In this document: positions 1 through 13,200 of the stretch, one piece after another | How the letters are laid out: every line of letters begins with the position of its first letter | How positions within the stretch are numbered: position 1 is the stretch's first letter | Source: Oegoconia quadripuncta | Lineage: Eukaryota; Arthropoda; Insecta; Lepidoptera; Autostichidae | NCBI GenBank assembly: GCA_949316235.1 | Contig: OX438743.1 | Span: 24,611,771 to 24,675,770 of the forward strand | DNA: 64,000 nucleotides | Direction: 5' to 3' | Notes under the pieces: generated by a model | What the model was told of the DNA's origin: nothing | The model's input: only the letters and a program-made list of their open reading frames with translations | Databases searched by the model: none | Translations under genes and position numbers: made by a program

Positions 1-125
1 TTATATTTTATAATTAGCTTTTTGGCTTTTTAAGTGCAAGTCAGAGGGATATTTTTCATTTATGCTGTATTAAAAAAAATCTTAATTGACCCAATGAGGG
101 CGCCACTGGTTGGAATAAACCCTCT
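1..125. repeat. MITE-like family M2 (AATGAGGGCGCCACTGG), partial
   Basis: Contains TTATAATTAGCTTTTTGGC and CCAATGAGGGCGCCACTGG, shared with four later copies. It is cut by the window start. Confidence 0.65.
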
Positions 126-574
126 TAAATGACACCTGCAAATAAATTATATCGTATATAAAATACACTAAAAACATGAATCTGGACCGCCGCCGTCGCC
201 GTTTTCCATACAATAATTAATCAATTGAATTGTAACATCAATATTATTATAGAGTACCCTACCCTACCTACGTGGAATAACTTTATCGCGGAAATATGTT
301 ATATATTATGTAGGCGGGAACTACTCACTTATCGGGATTAAAAGTATTCTATCTTTAATCAATGGTATATTTTACCTATATACCAAATCTCAGCCAAATC
401 CGTTCATCCGTTTCGCCATGATTGAGCGACAAACAAACTAACATCCAAACTTTCGCATTTATAATATTAGTTTTTTTTTTTTTTTAATTTATTTATCCAT
501 CCCTGTTCCATAGTTAGATGCATCCCTGTCTTTTCATTTTGACGTTATAGCCCACTAGGCATGTAAGCCGGCCT

Positions 575-893
575 TTAGATGCATAACCTGTTGGCTAGTT
601 CCGGCGGCCCTCGGGTGGCGGCGGAGCGGAGGCGCGGGCGCGTCATTCTCCACCTCGCGCCGTTCGCGCTCGCATGCCTCTGTCGATCGTTCTTCTTGAC
701 CCATGTCCGTCCATTGATTTACTCCATCATGCAATACCCACCGCCATCCCATCACACACTAACTATCACACACACTAACTCTTACACACATAGACACTCA
801 CAACACACATATTTTGTACATATTTATAGATCTATAATTTTGACATTTTCATTCGGCTTATTTAACTTCCATAGACAGATTTTATTCATATTT
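575..893 (+). mobile_element. Non-LTR retrotransposon 3' tail
   Basis: A GC-rich arginine-coding stretch is followed by (CACA)-rich, then AT-rich 3' UTR. A similar tail lies at 56456-56640. Assignment rests on that similarity and on recognised style. Confidence 0.45.
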
Positions 894-1228
894 GAATAGA
901 ATAGAATAGAATAGAATAATCTTTATTTGCTAAAAACGTGGTACACAAAGTTGTTAATTTGGACATATTAACCTAACGACTCATATATCACTGAGGATTT
1001 GATTTGTTTTCATTGACATTTATATAATAATATTATGATTAATAATGTATTAGTACGAATTTTATTGTAATTTAATTAAGACATACCCATTCAATGTTAA
1101 AGTAACCTTTGTCAGTAACATAGTAAGAATCTTTAATTGGCATAAGTTTGGTATTAGTTTTCTGAATAAGAATTTGTAATAATGCTGTTGATTCTATGTA
1201 AATAAAATAAAATAAAATAAAATAAAAA
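894..1228. mobile_element. Retrotransposon 3' UTR tails with (AATAG)n and (AAATA)n
   Basis: (AATAG)n at 894-918 begins an inverse tail; TGCTGTTGATTCTATGTAAA then (AAATA)n at 1200-1225 ends a forward tail. Related sequence is at 19255-19480 (inverse) and 30140-30390 (forward). Confidence 0.55.
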
Positions 1229-1836
1229 ATACATACTCCATCAATTTCGTCACGGTTTTCATTTTTAAGTAGGTTGAAAATGGTGTTCTTTATACCAAAA
1301 AGATTTTCATTTTTTATTTAAGTATTTGCAAAATCGAAATGCTTTTAAACATTATTCAATTGTTTTATAATTGTCGATACATTAGTGATAGATTTTTTAA
1401 AACTGCATGGAAATACAATGCGCTAAATTTAAATAAAACAAGTTATGGTGACCCGGAATTTCTTAGATTTTTTTACAATTTATTACACGGTCGAGCTTAC
1501 CTCTATCTATAGTTACATAAGTTGATACCAATTGGTTCTAATAACGTTTAATATTGTATACTTCATAAGAGAAGTTCGAATTTGAAGTTATTGCCCCAGT
1601 AGAATAGTTTAAATTCGAAAACAGAACAGAAAAAAGTTTGGAACAAGTGAAAGTTTTCGCGCGATTTAATGAAAAACACTCCAGCGGTTCCTGGCAGCGT
1701 GTGGTCCATTAAATAAATTAAATTGCAAAAAAGATTATATCAACCTCTTGTCAACCTTAACCGTACATTGGGGTAATGTTCCAAATACAAAGAAAATAAT
1801 GAACGTTTTCGATCTAAAACTCTACATTAATACTAA
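1229..1836. other. Intergenic or intronic, nothing recognised
   Basis: AT-rich, no long open frame, no clear repeat partner within the window. Confidence 0.5.
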
Positions 1837-2172
1837 CCGCCTCCGTGGCTCAATGTAAACAACATTGGGTTTACGATTCGGAGGTCGCGGGTTCGATCCC
1901 CAGCGGGGTACATGTTTAAGTACTCGGTTTGGTTGGTGGTAGGGCATTTTAAATGTCCGCCTGGCTAGCTACCACCATCTTATCTAAATCTGCCGCCAAG
2001 CAGCAATGTTAATAGCATTGTTGTGTTCCGATTGTCAGAGATAAGATAGCCAGTCCTCCAAATGTGTTGGGGTTTCCGGGTCAGTACGCTTAGACCTTCG
2101 ACCTCATCTTCTCTTAACATCAGGTGTGATTGAGTTCAAGTAAGAACCCGTCGTGCATAAAAAAAAAAAAAT
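1837..2172 (+). mobile_element. tRNA-derived SINE family S1, full length
   Basis: Head CCGCCTCCGTGGCTCAATGT (A-box-like) and GGTTCGATCCCCAGCGGGG (B box), body to GTCGTGCAT and A-tail. Short direct repeat AATACTA at both ends. Confidence 0.9.
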
Positions 2173-2399
2173 ACTAGTGTAGGTAGTTAGGCGATCGCGG
2201 TCAGCTGATCAGCTCGAGTGTGTCTAAATTATTTTTTATAATTTTAATTGGTTTGCGTTTAGTCTCAGCAGTTATAGACGCCTCCATGAATATGTAGGTA
2301 GTATATGATCACATCATCATGTAGGTAGTACTTATCGAAAGTAAAGAAAATACCAATTAGAAACATTTCTAAAATGAAAACGAATAGCATGTCACAACA

Positions 2400-2540
2400 C
2401 AGCTAGAAACTGCTAATCAAATGCGGCGTAACAAAGCCGCACGCATCTCAGGCGCACAATACGTGCGGCGAGTGTGCCGAACAGAGGCGTGCGCGCATCC
2501 GGTGTGCCGCTCGGGTCCGGTGCTCGAGCAGGCTTAATTC
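2400..2540. other. GC/CpG-rich block, possible promoter region
   Basis: About 130 bp rich in GCGC and CGG steps in otherwise AT-rich sequence, 1.2 kb upstream of the first recognised exon of the SAM gene. Could be a promoter or first non-coding exon of a SAM isoform, or the core of an unrecognised MITE. Confidence 0.25.
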
Positions 2541-2859
2541 AGCAGACCTTTGATAATTCCATTTATTAATTATTTTAGTGTTTGTACAATTATTTTTTAT
2601 TATATATATCTCGAATGTGAAGTGCTAGTGTTAGTATGAAATTGGATTTATTGCTCTTAAATAAGCTTTTGACGATAAAGTTTAGTGATTGTGTTAAGAT
2701 TGTTTAGGAATTGCCGTAGATTGCTATTGGGTAAATTGGCAATCGGATTAATAAAATGGTGGAGTTCGCATTGGAAAATGTTAGTATGTTAAAGTTGAAA
2801 CCTTATTTAATAAATAGTTTCCAACACTAACCATCTAGTCCGTACGTAACTAAGCAAAG

Positions 2860-2965
2860 CAAAAATACATAAATGTCTCTGTTGGTGTTCATCACACAAA
2901 CATTTACCCCTAGCGGGATTCAAACCCGCAACCGTTGGATCACTCACTAATCCAATCGGACGTCA
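2860..2965 (-). mobile_element. SINE family S2-related fragment
   Basis: CATTTACCCCTAGCGGGATT and CAAACCCGCAACCGTTGGAT match the inverse B-box region. Confidence 0.6.
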
Positions 2966-3725
2966 CTTCTATTGTACTGTTCTTTTTCTTTATTATTATT
3001 GAAGAAAGAATACTTTCGTTCACTTATTCCTTGAAATGTAAATTCGACACACTTATTATGACGATGCAAATATTATTTTTTTATATCTCTGAATAGTATA
3101 ACACAAAATCACTACCCACGTCTGTCTGTTTGTGGGCGTAGTTGTTCTAAAGTACGCAAATATTTGTCAAGGTTTTGACTATCATTTAAGGAATTTCTTC
3201 TAAACAGTTGATGTGTATCATTTTCAATTCAGTATCAATTACACACTGTCTACATCCCCTTAACTACTACTTAAGTTTCAGAAAAAAATATTTAACTATC
3301 ACTATCATACCCGGGAACCTGAGATAGATCGCTAATTATTTTTTACCCATAATATTCAAATCCCTTTTCGGTACTCGTATTGTACAAGTATTTATTATTT
3401 TTTATCAGCATTCTTATATCACTACCACCATGGGCCTCATCTCCAAGTAGCCCTGACTAAGCCGTAATAAGCATTTCTCTGGTGAACTCAAATATTATTA
3501 GTAGGATTAAAGTAAAATTTACTTCCTTCCAAACTTTTCTAACCTGCATGGCTAATATTTCCCACGATAACATATTTTCGGTAGACCTCACAGTTATTCA
3601 CCTTTCTCTTTAATCCAATAAGACAAGTAGGTGCTAGTGATTAAAATTCCACCTCACCCATTGTTCCCAGTTTCCCAGCGGCAATGCAACAATAATAACA
3701 TAAATATTTCAACAATCTTCCACAG
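2966..3725. other. Sequence before first recognised SAM exon, nothing recognised
   Basis: AT-rich with a polypyrimidine-rich end leading to the acceptor at 3725. Confidence 0.5.
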
Positions 3726-4237
3726 AACCAACAGGCGGGGACTTCTGCTGACTTCAGACAATACCACGACCAAAACTACAGTTACGCTATGCACCAACAA
3801 GGCGTCATACCAAGAAACTTAGGTTACGACTCACCAAAACCACCAGTTCCAGCCAAAAACACATATCCGAAACCAGAGACACCTAATAACTCTCAAATGA
3901 TAACAGTCACAGTTGAAACCGGTAAAGACAATACACGAGATGCACCGAAAAGTGCCAAATCTGTCAGCAAAACATATCACACGCTAAAAGATATGATTTC
4001 TAGTCGATTTAAAAGTAAAGAGGCAAGTGAAATTGAGAAAAGTGATCAAGAACCAAGTTTGAATAATAGTGAGGAAAGGAAAAGGCCGGAGCCTGAACAA
4101 GTGACTCCAAGAGAAACTGGTCCCAGGAAAGTTGAGCAGGGAATTTATGGAAGACCAATGCCACAGAATAGACCAGAAATGCAGTATAGTCATGGTATGG
4201 CGAATAATATGGCTTATCCTAGTCCATCACCGCATAG
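3726..4237 (+). CDS. SAM-domain gene, first recognised exon
   Basis: The acceptor TTCCACAG is followed by an open phase-0 frame of 170 codons and ends at a GTAAGA donor in phase 2. The product is polar, with Pro/Lys stretches near PKPPVPAKNTYPKPE that could be an SH3-type ligand (inference). ATG 3789 is in frame and could be the start if the upstream part is untranslated. Confidence 0.75.
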
Positions 4238-7200
4238 GTAAGACATTGATTTAACCATTTAAAAACTATTCCGTCTTTGCGATATTAATTTACAACTAAT
4301 ACTATGTTCTGGCAATGCGTTAACCTAATTTATTAATGTGCTTCATCTAATCAGCTTCACTTTTTGCGTCTTCATTTCTACTATGTACATTATATTGTCC
4401 TATTATATCATTCATCATACTTAACGAAAATGAGGCATAATTTCGAAAAGAAATTACGGCACTCCACCGTAGAGGTTTATGCTAAAACAGACACTTCTCA
4501 TCACCAGGCAACTCATGCAGCAGCAAATCGTCCAACAGCAACTACTGCTGAACCAGCAGGCGAGGTCCCAAGAGATGCTGGCATCGACTCCTCACTCACG
4601 TCCTCAGGCTCTGGGCGCGGATGCCCTGTACCAGCAGTACGGGCCCCCGGGAAGAAGAAGCGCCCTCTATCAAAGGGATGTGGACGTGAGATCAATGGCG
4701 AATTTCACGTCTTTGAAAACTGGTCCGCAAACTCAGGTAAAGATTCACCTGAATTACTTTCCTATTGAAAGATTGCTTTTGAAAAAGTAACCTAATTTGA
4801 ATCTTGTTAGTCAAGCTAGAGTCATCACCATAGACTAAAATAGACCCGACTATATCTACATAGATGTAAACTAAAGGTGGACAGTCTGTCATAAAATTTG
4901 TTTCGATAACATCAAGTTTCTTTTACAAGATATGAAAAGTCAAACAAACAAAAAGCTCAGTCACATATTTTTGTTTCTGAAAATTTTAAAACTTTGAATC
5001 GTTCACAGATCAGACCGCTATGCGGAAACAAGTTTTGAGTAACAAGAACATGTCATTCAATTACAGAAATTACTTTCAAATAAAGGTTCTTATTTACAAT
5101 AACAACTATCACCAATCTATTACCCCTACTAAAATTCACAAATCTTGTTATAGTGATCAGTGAATGATAAATTGCGCTCACCCAACACCTTGTACGCCGA
5201 AAACTGTGGAACTTCTAAATTACGGCAATCGCGCAACACCTTTCCTGGGTCGTTCTTTCTCATAACTAGGGTCTGAGACAAAGCACAATGGTTCTCACCA
5301 ATTAAGTGCCACTTCTCACGAAGTATGCAATCAGTGGCGTTGCTGTCATGCAGGGCCGGAATGTGGAGCTCCAACGACTTTTAAAACTCTAAGGTCTTAG
5401 TGATCTATCTCGAACTTGGTTTTGAAATAACTTCGATTTCGGTAATATCATTTAAATCGGGCAATACAAATTATAATTGAAATGAAATAACTCATTGCAC
5501 TTTATTCCTCGTATAATCAACTTGTGTAATGTCTATATTCTTATTTGAATTGAAAATTTGTTTTTTACTTCGAATGAATTGACTAATTTAATAATATGTT
5601 TCGAATTTCACTTAAAAACATTCGTTTAATCGTGATATTATTATCGCCCCTTCAGGGATTCTACATACGGCTCTGGAAGCAAAAGCAATTATAGTAACAA
5701 CTACGTCTAAATAGAATCTTTGTGCCGCCGTTGAAACGTTATGTTAAGAAATTTTACTTTAGCAAGAAACTGATTTACTTGATCATTGTTTTCTCCTTCA
5801 TAAACAAGTCAATTGCGAGTTATGTGTGTATTAGTTTCTCTTATTTATGTAATAACTTCCTTTAAAATATTACTTGTATGTGTTAAAATAATATTGTTGG
5901 TTTAATTTTGTTCTCTGGGGCTTTCCATCAGCGCTATTACCATAAATAAAATTTGAAAATGCGTTTTACCAGAAAAAATATTTTTACCATTTAGTTTATT
6001 TCGACCATTCTTTGTTACTATTTTAGTATTATACTTCAAGGTATAAACACATAAATATCAGTTTACTAATTAAGGCAAAATGAGAATGTGTACCTAACGT
6101 AACTTCTTTGTTACATCAACTGTGCTTCACGGTTTTTAGCTGGTTGTCTACACCATAATCTGTTATCAAAATGATCTCATATTTCTCTAGCCATCTTGAG
6201 ACATTCATATTGTAATATTTACCTATGAATGTATGTCATGGCTCTATCACGATAATATCTACTTGAATGTTGCTTTGTTTGTGGTTTTAAGTCAATTTTA
6301 TCTTACTCTACATGGTTTAATAGCCATCTAATTTTAAGATACGTCTTGTATACATCATAAAAAGCGTTAAAATACTATTTAAGATTGGCCATTGCTTTTT
6401 TCTGCTTATTTGCAACATTTGCAACATTTTCTGCTTTGCCATACATACAGATCAATGGTACTTTAAATATACATAAGGCTGTGGTTTGCAATTGGTGTGA
6501 ACTAAATACTCTCTTTCATTTCCAGTTTGACAACTCTCACTCCAGGCCAGACCTCAGAAGCCCCCAACAACTCGAAAGAGAAATTGTTAGACAAAGAGGC
6601 TTCGTAGAAGGCAGACGAGCTGCATCACATCCTCACCTTTTAGACGAGCCTCACCCCAGACTCGAAGTAACCCCTCAAATCCACGACAGATCTCGTAGAA
6701 ATTCCCATGGAAACCTTCTTGATGGATTACCAAATGCAAGTCAGAGAAATTGTGACGAACGAGAGTCAGACGATGGTGGGTTCAGGGCTAGGCTTGTTGC
6801 ACAGGGTCGATCAAGCTTCGAAGAGCGAATTCGAACTAGTGGGCGATCAGTGGAATCTCAACGAACACAGGAAAACGTTTACAGAAGAACCCCAGACATA
6901 AAAGAGTCACGGAGAACACCGGACTCGATGGGACAGAGAAAAGAAGAGGCTTTAGCCAATCAAGTGGAGAGAAATGATGAAAGTGCAAGTCAAAAGTCTA
7001 CAGATAGCGTGTATAATTCGAGTGGAAAAGCTGAGTCGTACAACCCTCAACCTTCGTCATCAAGACAGACGCCGAATAGGATAGATGATCTGAAGTCTCA
7101 TGGAAAGAAAGGAGCGGGATCTGGTGCCAGCTCAGGTATGGATAGTCAAATTGTTTTGGTAATTTGTCTCTTTGCTAGCATCGGCGTCTAAATCCACTTT

Positions 7201-10200
7201 CTCCTCTGAGAAAGAGGCTCATGATAAAAATTCACAGGTTTTTTAAAGATTTCAAATAATTCGTTGGAAAATAATAGTAAATAGGCTCTAGGCAGGTTAA
7301 CCTTGATATGTACTATACAACACATGAAACAATCTTAAGAAGTCAAGTTTGTTTCATCAATCATGATGATATATTGGAATTATATTTAAGAAAAAGCAAA
7401 GGAAAATGAGCTACATTTGCTCTCAAAGCGGGTGTAGGAGATCTGTCCAAGTACCTATATGATTTACGAACCTTGAAGACTCAGGAAAGCATAAAAATTC
7501 AAATTTCCATTTCTGGATTTCAGACTATGATAAGAACGGCGGACAGTCTTCCAACGTGGATTCGGGTCGAGGGAGCGTAGCGTACTCCAGCGGGCGAAGA
7601 CCTGAAGCTAGCCTCCATGATACCTCTGCTGATTCTGATGCTGTTGGACCCTCAAGGTCCCAGCCGCAGCCGGGAACCAGTCAGCAGACGGCTGGACAGA
7701 GTGGGTTTTCACGTCCTTGTTTTCAAAAACTAGCTTAAACCGCGGCTTCGCCCGCATGGAATATTTATGTATACAGGGTTAATTTGACGTCACTCTTGCT
7801 TACGAACAACTTTCCCCAAGAAAGAAATAGTGGGATTCAATCAAAAAATTTTCGAATACAAAGAAAACCATTCTGAAGCCACCTTTCGTATAGAAATCCA
7901 AAATTTTTCGTCTGAATTCGGTTGTTTTTTTTTTATGTTTAACTGCATACGCATTTGACCACAATCTCACCTGATGGGAATTGACGATGTGGCCGAAGAT
8001 GAAGCACGCGATCTCAGTAGATGCCTATTCACCCTGCTCTTGAAGATCCCAAGGTTGTAGGATTCAGGAAAGACTGACGCCGGAAGGGAGTTCCATGCCT
8101 TGGCTGTTCGCATTATGAATGAAGAATCGAACCGCTTAGTGCAAATGTTCGGTATGTTAACTACATACGGGTGGAATCCCTCCCCGCGCCTAGTAGACCG
8201 AAGATGAAATGGCGATGGTGGAATAAGATTGTGTAATTCCAACGCACACTCACCGAAGTTGTGGTTCCTACTGGAAAGTTATTCGTAACCATGAGTAGGC
8301 GGAGTGTGAGTTTTGTTTCGACTTAACTTTACGACCGCGTTCACGTTTACGTGACGATTTGTATGGAGAAATGCGCAGCGCCTCTGGCGGATAGTTTGCA
8401 AAACCATTTTTTTCATAGGGACTTTTCGTAAACGCGAACGCGATGGTAAAGTTAAAAAGGAGACAAAACACAGGAATTACACGAATTAAATTTCGCCCTG
8501 TATACATATTGTTATTACCCGGATAAGTAATAGACAGTATTAGATATTTTGGTAATTTCTCGTGATACCAACAATGATAATGTATAGTAAACATTCTATT
8601 CAAAGTTTTGCATTCACTCAATAGAAATAAACAATAGTTTTAGGCCCGTATTAATAACCCAATCTCAATACAAGTCTTGAGGCTGTATCACCCGAGATGC
8701 GCCTTAAAGGTCTATTCAGACATAAGCGATATCGCTGTCGCGCTCGGTAGCGATACCGAATCGGTACGCGATATCGCGACATGAGCGATATCACTGTGGC
8801 GCTAGGTTAAATGATTAGTCGTCCATTAATAAACACGAGTACGCTTCGTCTGTGACCGCTGGAATTTATAATCTTTATAATGGATAGCAATGAAGAGGCA
8901 GCATTATTGTTATTAGCTTTACTTGACCCACCAATAAGGAATCGAATTAGGATACACGACATAAATGAAGAACACGAAATTCATGGAGTTTTTTACACAT
9001 TATACCCACGTTTGAAGAGATGAAGATATGTTTTACAATGCATTTAGAATGTCTACCGAGGGCGACAGCGATATCGCGTACCGATTCGTTATCTCTACCG
9101 AGCGCGACAGCGATATCGCTTATGTCTGAATAGACCTTAAGAAGTTGACGCTATCTCAAGCTCCGTGCTAATTTATAACCAATCTCAACCGCCTCCGTGG
9201 CTCAATGTAAACAACATTGGGTTTATGATTCGGAGGTCGCGGGTTCGATCCCCAGCGGGGTACATGTTTAAGTACTCGGTTTGGTTGGTGGTAGGGCATT
9301 TTAAATGTCCACCTGGCTAGCTACCACCATCTTATCTAAATCTGCCGCCAAGCAGCAATGTTAATAGTATTGTTGTGTTTTGGTTGTCAGAGATAAGATA
9401 GTCAGTCTCCCATCACTGTTACGGGTGTGATTGAGGTCAAGTACGAACACGTCGTGCATAAAAAAAAAATCTTGCGGTCTACTCAGCTGAGATCACTTCT
9501 CAAGTATTCCCCTCAGCGGCGAATGAATGGTCTATGTTTGGTATGGTCTATAGTCTTGAGTTTCGTTTATTAATACGTGAAACTCGGCGAAGTGAGTACT
9601 GCTCGAGTATGCACGTGCATTTCTGGTCTCAAGTAAGGTTTATTAATCAACACGCTTACTTAAGACCGGTCACAAAACTATTCTCAATCTTGAGAACGGT
9701 TTATAAATACGGGCCATAGTTACTATACTGTTGTCATAGTCAATTGAACCCGCGAATACAGATTCCAAATTTCACTTCGCTTTTCAATGGTTCTTGGGAA
9801 GCGCAGCGGACGTGATTTGTTTTTATTTATTAACATTATTGTTTCTTTACGTATCAAAAAACCAGGGCAAGATGATGGTGGTGTTGTTTTACAAAAGAAA
9901 GTTTAAGATTGGGGAGAAAAATTGGCAAAAGTAGCGACTTCAGTAAGATTTGGTTCTTTATTTCAGGAAAATAAATAAATACATAAAAAAATATACTCAA
10001 ATTAATAACCTCTACTTTAGATGTCGCTTAAAAATAAAAACTGTGTTTTTTTTTTTTTTTTTTAATTAGAATGGGATCGCTCTTGACCTTAATCTGGACT
10101 AATGTAGAGATAAGGTCTACGATGGAACGAGCTTTCCCAGAAGATGCCTATTTAACCTGAAGGAAGGTGTTAAAGGAAGTTTATCTAAACTCCTCAGCTG

Positions 10201-13200
10201 GCGAGAACGAATGGGCGGATTTGGTGGAATGCGAGCTCCGACAGATTCTGGAGCCAAAGCTGGCCGGTATGAGGCTGGACTCTTCAGGCACCTCCGACAG
10301 CTCCGTGACACCCCCGCTGCCGCCGCTCTCACCTTCCTCTGATATGCATAAACGGAACAGGTATGGCGTATACTGGCTCTAAATAAATAGGGGTATCTCA
10401 ATAAAAACTTGAATTTTGGAAACTTAAATAACAATATGACGACCTGTTTGGTGTAGTGGTTAGAAACTCTGACTGCTATACCAAAAGGTTGCGGGTTCAA
10501 ATCCCGCCAGGGGCATATGTTTGTATGATGAATATACACATATGTTCCCGAGTTATGGCAACCATCTGGTATCCACAACACAAGCCTATAGTTGCTTAAT
10601 GTAGAACTAGATGGCGTTGTGTGTATGTCCTAGGATATTTATTTGTTTATATATTATATTATACAACATAACTTTAAAAACTAAAAATCTCGACAGCATA
10701 TTTAGTAATTCGCGGGCGCCATGTTGGTTTTTTTACCTTAAAATGTATCCTATGACACTCCAGGGATCAAGACAAATCTAACGACACCACGCACTTCGAA
10801 ATAGGTCAAGCCCTTTAGGCTACAGGAGGTAACATAGAAATCTACATACATACATACACTCACCAAACATTACCCTCCGTACTTTTTTGAAAACCAATCT
10901 CACCTGATGGAAAGTGACGATGTGGTCGGAGATGAAGCACGCGATCTCAGTAAATGCCTATTCACTCTGCTCTTGAAGATTCCAAGGTTGTAGGATTCAG
11001 GAAAGACTGATGCCGGCAGGGAGTTCCATGCCTTGGCTGTTAGGATGATGAATGAAGAATCGAACTTCTTAGTGCGAATGTGCGGTATATTAACTATATA
11101 CGGGTGGAATCCCTCCCCACGCCTAGTGGTCCGAAGATGGAAGGGTGACGGTGGAATAAGATTATGTAATTCCAACGCACACTCCCCGAAATGTATCCTG
11201 TAAAAAACTGAGAGACAGGCGACTTTGCGACGGTGTTCAAGGCTCTGCAATTTAGCAGTCATCGAACTATCACCTATAAGTCTCATGGCACGTCGTTCCA
11301 CAGAATCGAGTGCAGCTAGTTGGTACTTGGCTGAACCATCCCAGAGGTGACAGCAATATTCCATGCACGAGCGGACTTGATCAGAAATACGATCAATAAT
11401 GATTACTAATTTTTCAGTAACGATATGAGTTTTACACAAAACGAACCTCATTCGGTTCAATTTAGATGTTTCAGCCTCTTAAATTGTCACCGTTGTTCTG
11501 TTGGCATGTTTTGACTCCTTTGCCGGCCACCTTTTTGACGAAATTTTGCAGTAAGAGCTACCGAATTTGACGTAAAATTTCATCTTGTGTGCCAACTGGG
11601 GCACTTCTTAGGGTGGTTTGCATTGCTTACTTTTCAAAATACCCCAGAGAAAACAGCCCAAATAAATTAAATCGCAAGCTAGTTTTGGTCTTCAAACTGG
11701 GACTGAGCTGGCCTTGTCTGCCGCATGCTAGATGATTTGTGGGTCAAAATCATCACCATCTGGAGCCCACCTTTAGAGAGATGGCTTCGCGGCAGACCGA
11801 AAAGGAGATAGCGGAACGAGCTGGATAATTTCCTCAACAACTGGTCGGAGTAAGCTCGAGACAGAGAGGCCTTTGCCCTGCACTTGGATAATATTGACTC
11901 CTTTATTGAATAATAATAATTATGTAAAGAAACAAAACATGTAAATTATATTTAATTAAAGATCCTTGACGTAATTTAATGTTAAATGTGATTACTTTGT
12001 TTCCATTATGTTTGGTAATAATATGTTTCATTGGGAATGGAGATGGGTGAAGGTCGACAATGGGACGGGATAATGGGTGGGTTGATAACATAAATGAAGT
12101 TTATACCGTAAAGGTACGAGCTTAGTACGAGTATTCTGCAGGGCTAGCTTGCCCCACAGTCTCTACAAAGACATGAGATCCAAACATCTCGTCTGTCTTA
12201 CATACACACATAAGTATGAGCGATAATTTGTCGTCCATGTTTTTCTTTCTGCTCCGCATGCGAGCACTCGGGATAATAGCTCGAGCACGAGTGAGTTCAG
12301 AAAATGTCTGGGGTAACAATCGGATGTGTATCGAGTAAATACGAGCAGATAGTCTGGGGTTCTATTATATAAATTCATCGATATCGTCAACGGTTATCGA
12401 CACCAGTGTGTAGCTAAATATACTATTAGTTGTTAGGTATATATAGGTACTTAGAAACTGATTGTTTAATAAACAGCAAGGATGTCTTCATTTACATCTT
12501 TTGTTTCGTCTGTTTTCAATCTTTAACAGCATTCTTCTTAGCGAGTCGTGTGCAAACACATCAAATTCTTGAGGACCAGAATCTTTAACAGTAGGGCAGC
12601 GAGATACAGGTGAAATAATTTTACCTAGTTTGGACACTGGAAGTGTCACCATGTTCTTTCTTGATACCTGGGGTTCTATGACACAATTTCATCGTTATCG
12701 TCAACGGTTACGTTCTGACATGTGATTGGTTGGCTCATCGCTCGTTCGGCAATTTGACGGTTTCTTATTGGTCAACGTAATCGATTACGAAACCGATGAA
12801 GTTACATAATGTAAGGGGAGCGTCGGTAGCTCAGCGATTAAGACGCAGTCTTCAAATTTGGTAGATATGTGTATTTATCCGACTGCTCTTAAACTGTGAA
12901 GGAAAACGGGAGGAAACCTGCAAGCCCGAGAGATAAAAATTCCAAGGCATATGCGAAGTCCTCAACCCGCATTGGGGCATTATGGTGGACTATGGCCCAT
13001 ACAGAGAGTATGGGCGTACACGAAGGAGGGCCTATACTCCTGCAGGGGGATGGGGGCTGAGATGATGATGAGTCTGATCAGACAATAGGAAACTAAATCT
13101 GCCGTATCTAATGTTATCCCCGGTGGGCGGCGAACTAGGAATGATGTGTTAGTTTTTTTTTATCCACAACGGGTTGGTACTTGACCTCAATCACACCTGA

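Larger units (their letters stand above)
7774..8508. mobile_element. MITE family M8 (ATACAGGGTTAATTT), with nested insertions
   Basis: Left end TACAGGGTTAATTTGACG and right end ATTAAATTTCGCCCTGTA. It is interrupted by a retrotransposon tail (7925-8245) and a small MITE (8308-8468). Confidence 0.6.
8641..9715. mobile_element. MITE family M1 (GGCCCGTATTAATA), copy with two nested insertions
   Basis: Ends GGCCCGTATTAATAA and inverted TTATAAATACGGGCC. Interrupted by the Harbinger-like MITE (8708-9137) and by a SINE (9188-9470). The backbone contains palindromes such as CTCAGCTGAG. Confidence 0.75.

Noticed and set aside
4364..4768. 134-codon frame overlapping SAM exon 2
   Set aside because: Different frame from the phase-compatible exon 4508-4736 and no splice support.
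10440..10520. tRNA-like cloverleaf with GGTTCAAATCCC B box (and similar ones in S1, S2 and S3 copies)
   Set aside because: All are heads of SINEs with shared bodies and tails. None has a proper 3' end of a free tRNA gene.
10900..11460. 186-codon minus-strand frame as a host gene
   Set aside because: The sequence is the C-terminal tail of a non-LTR reverse transcriptase and recurs at 7925, 53736 and 62785.
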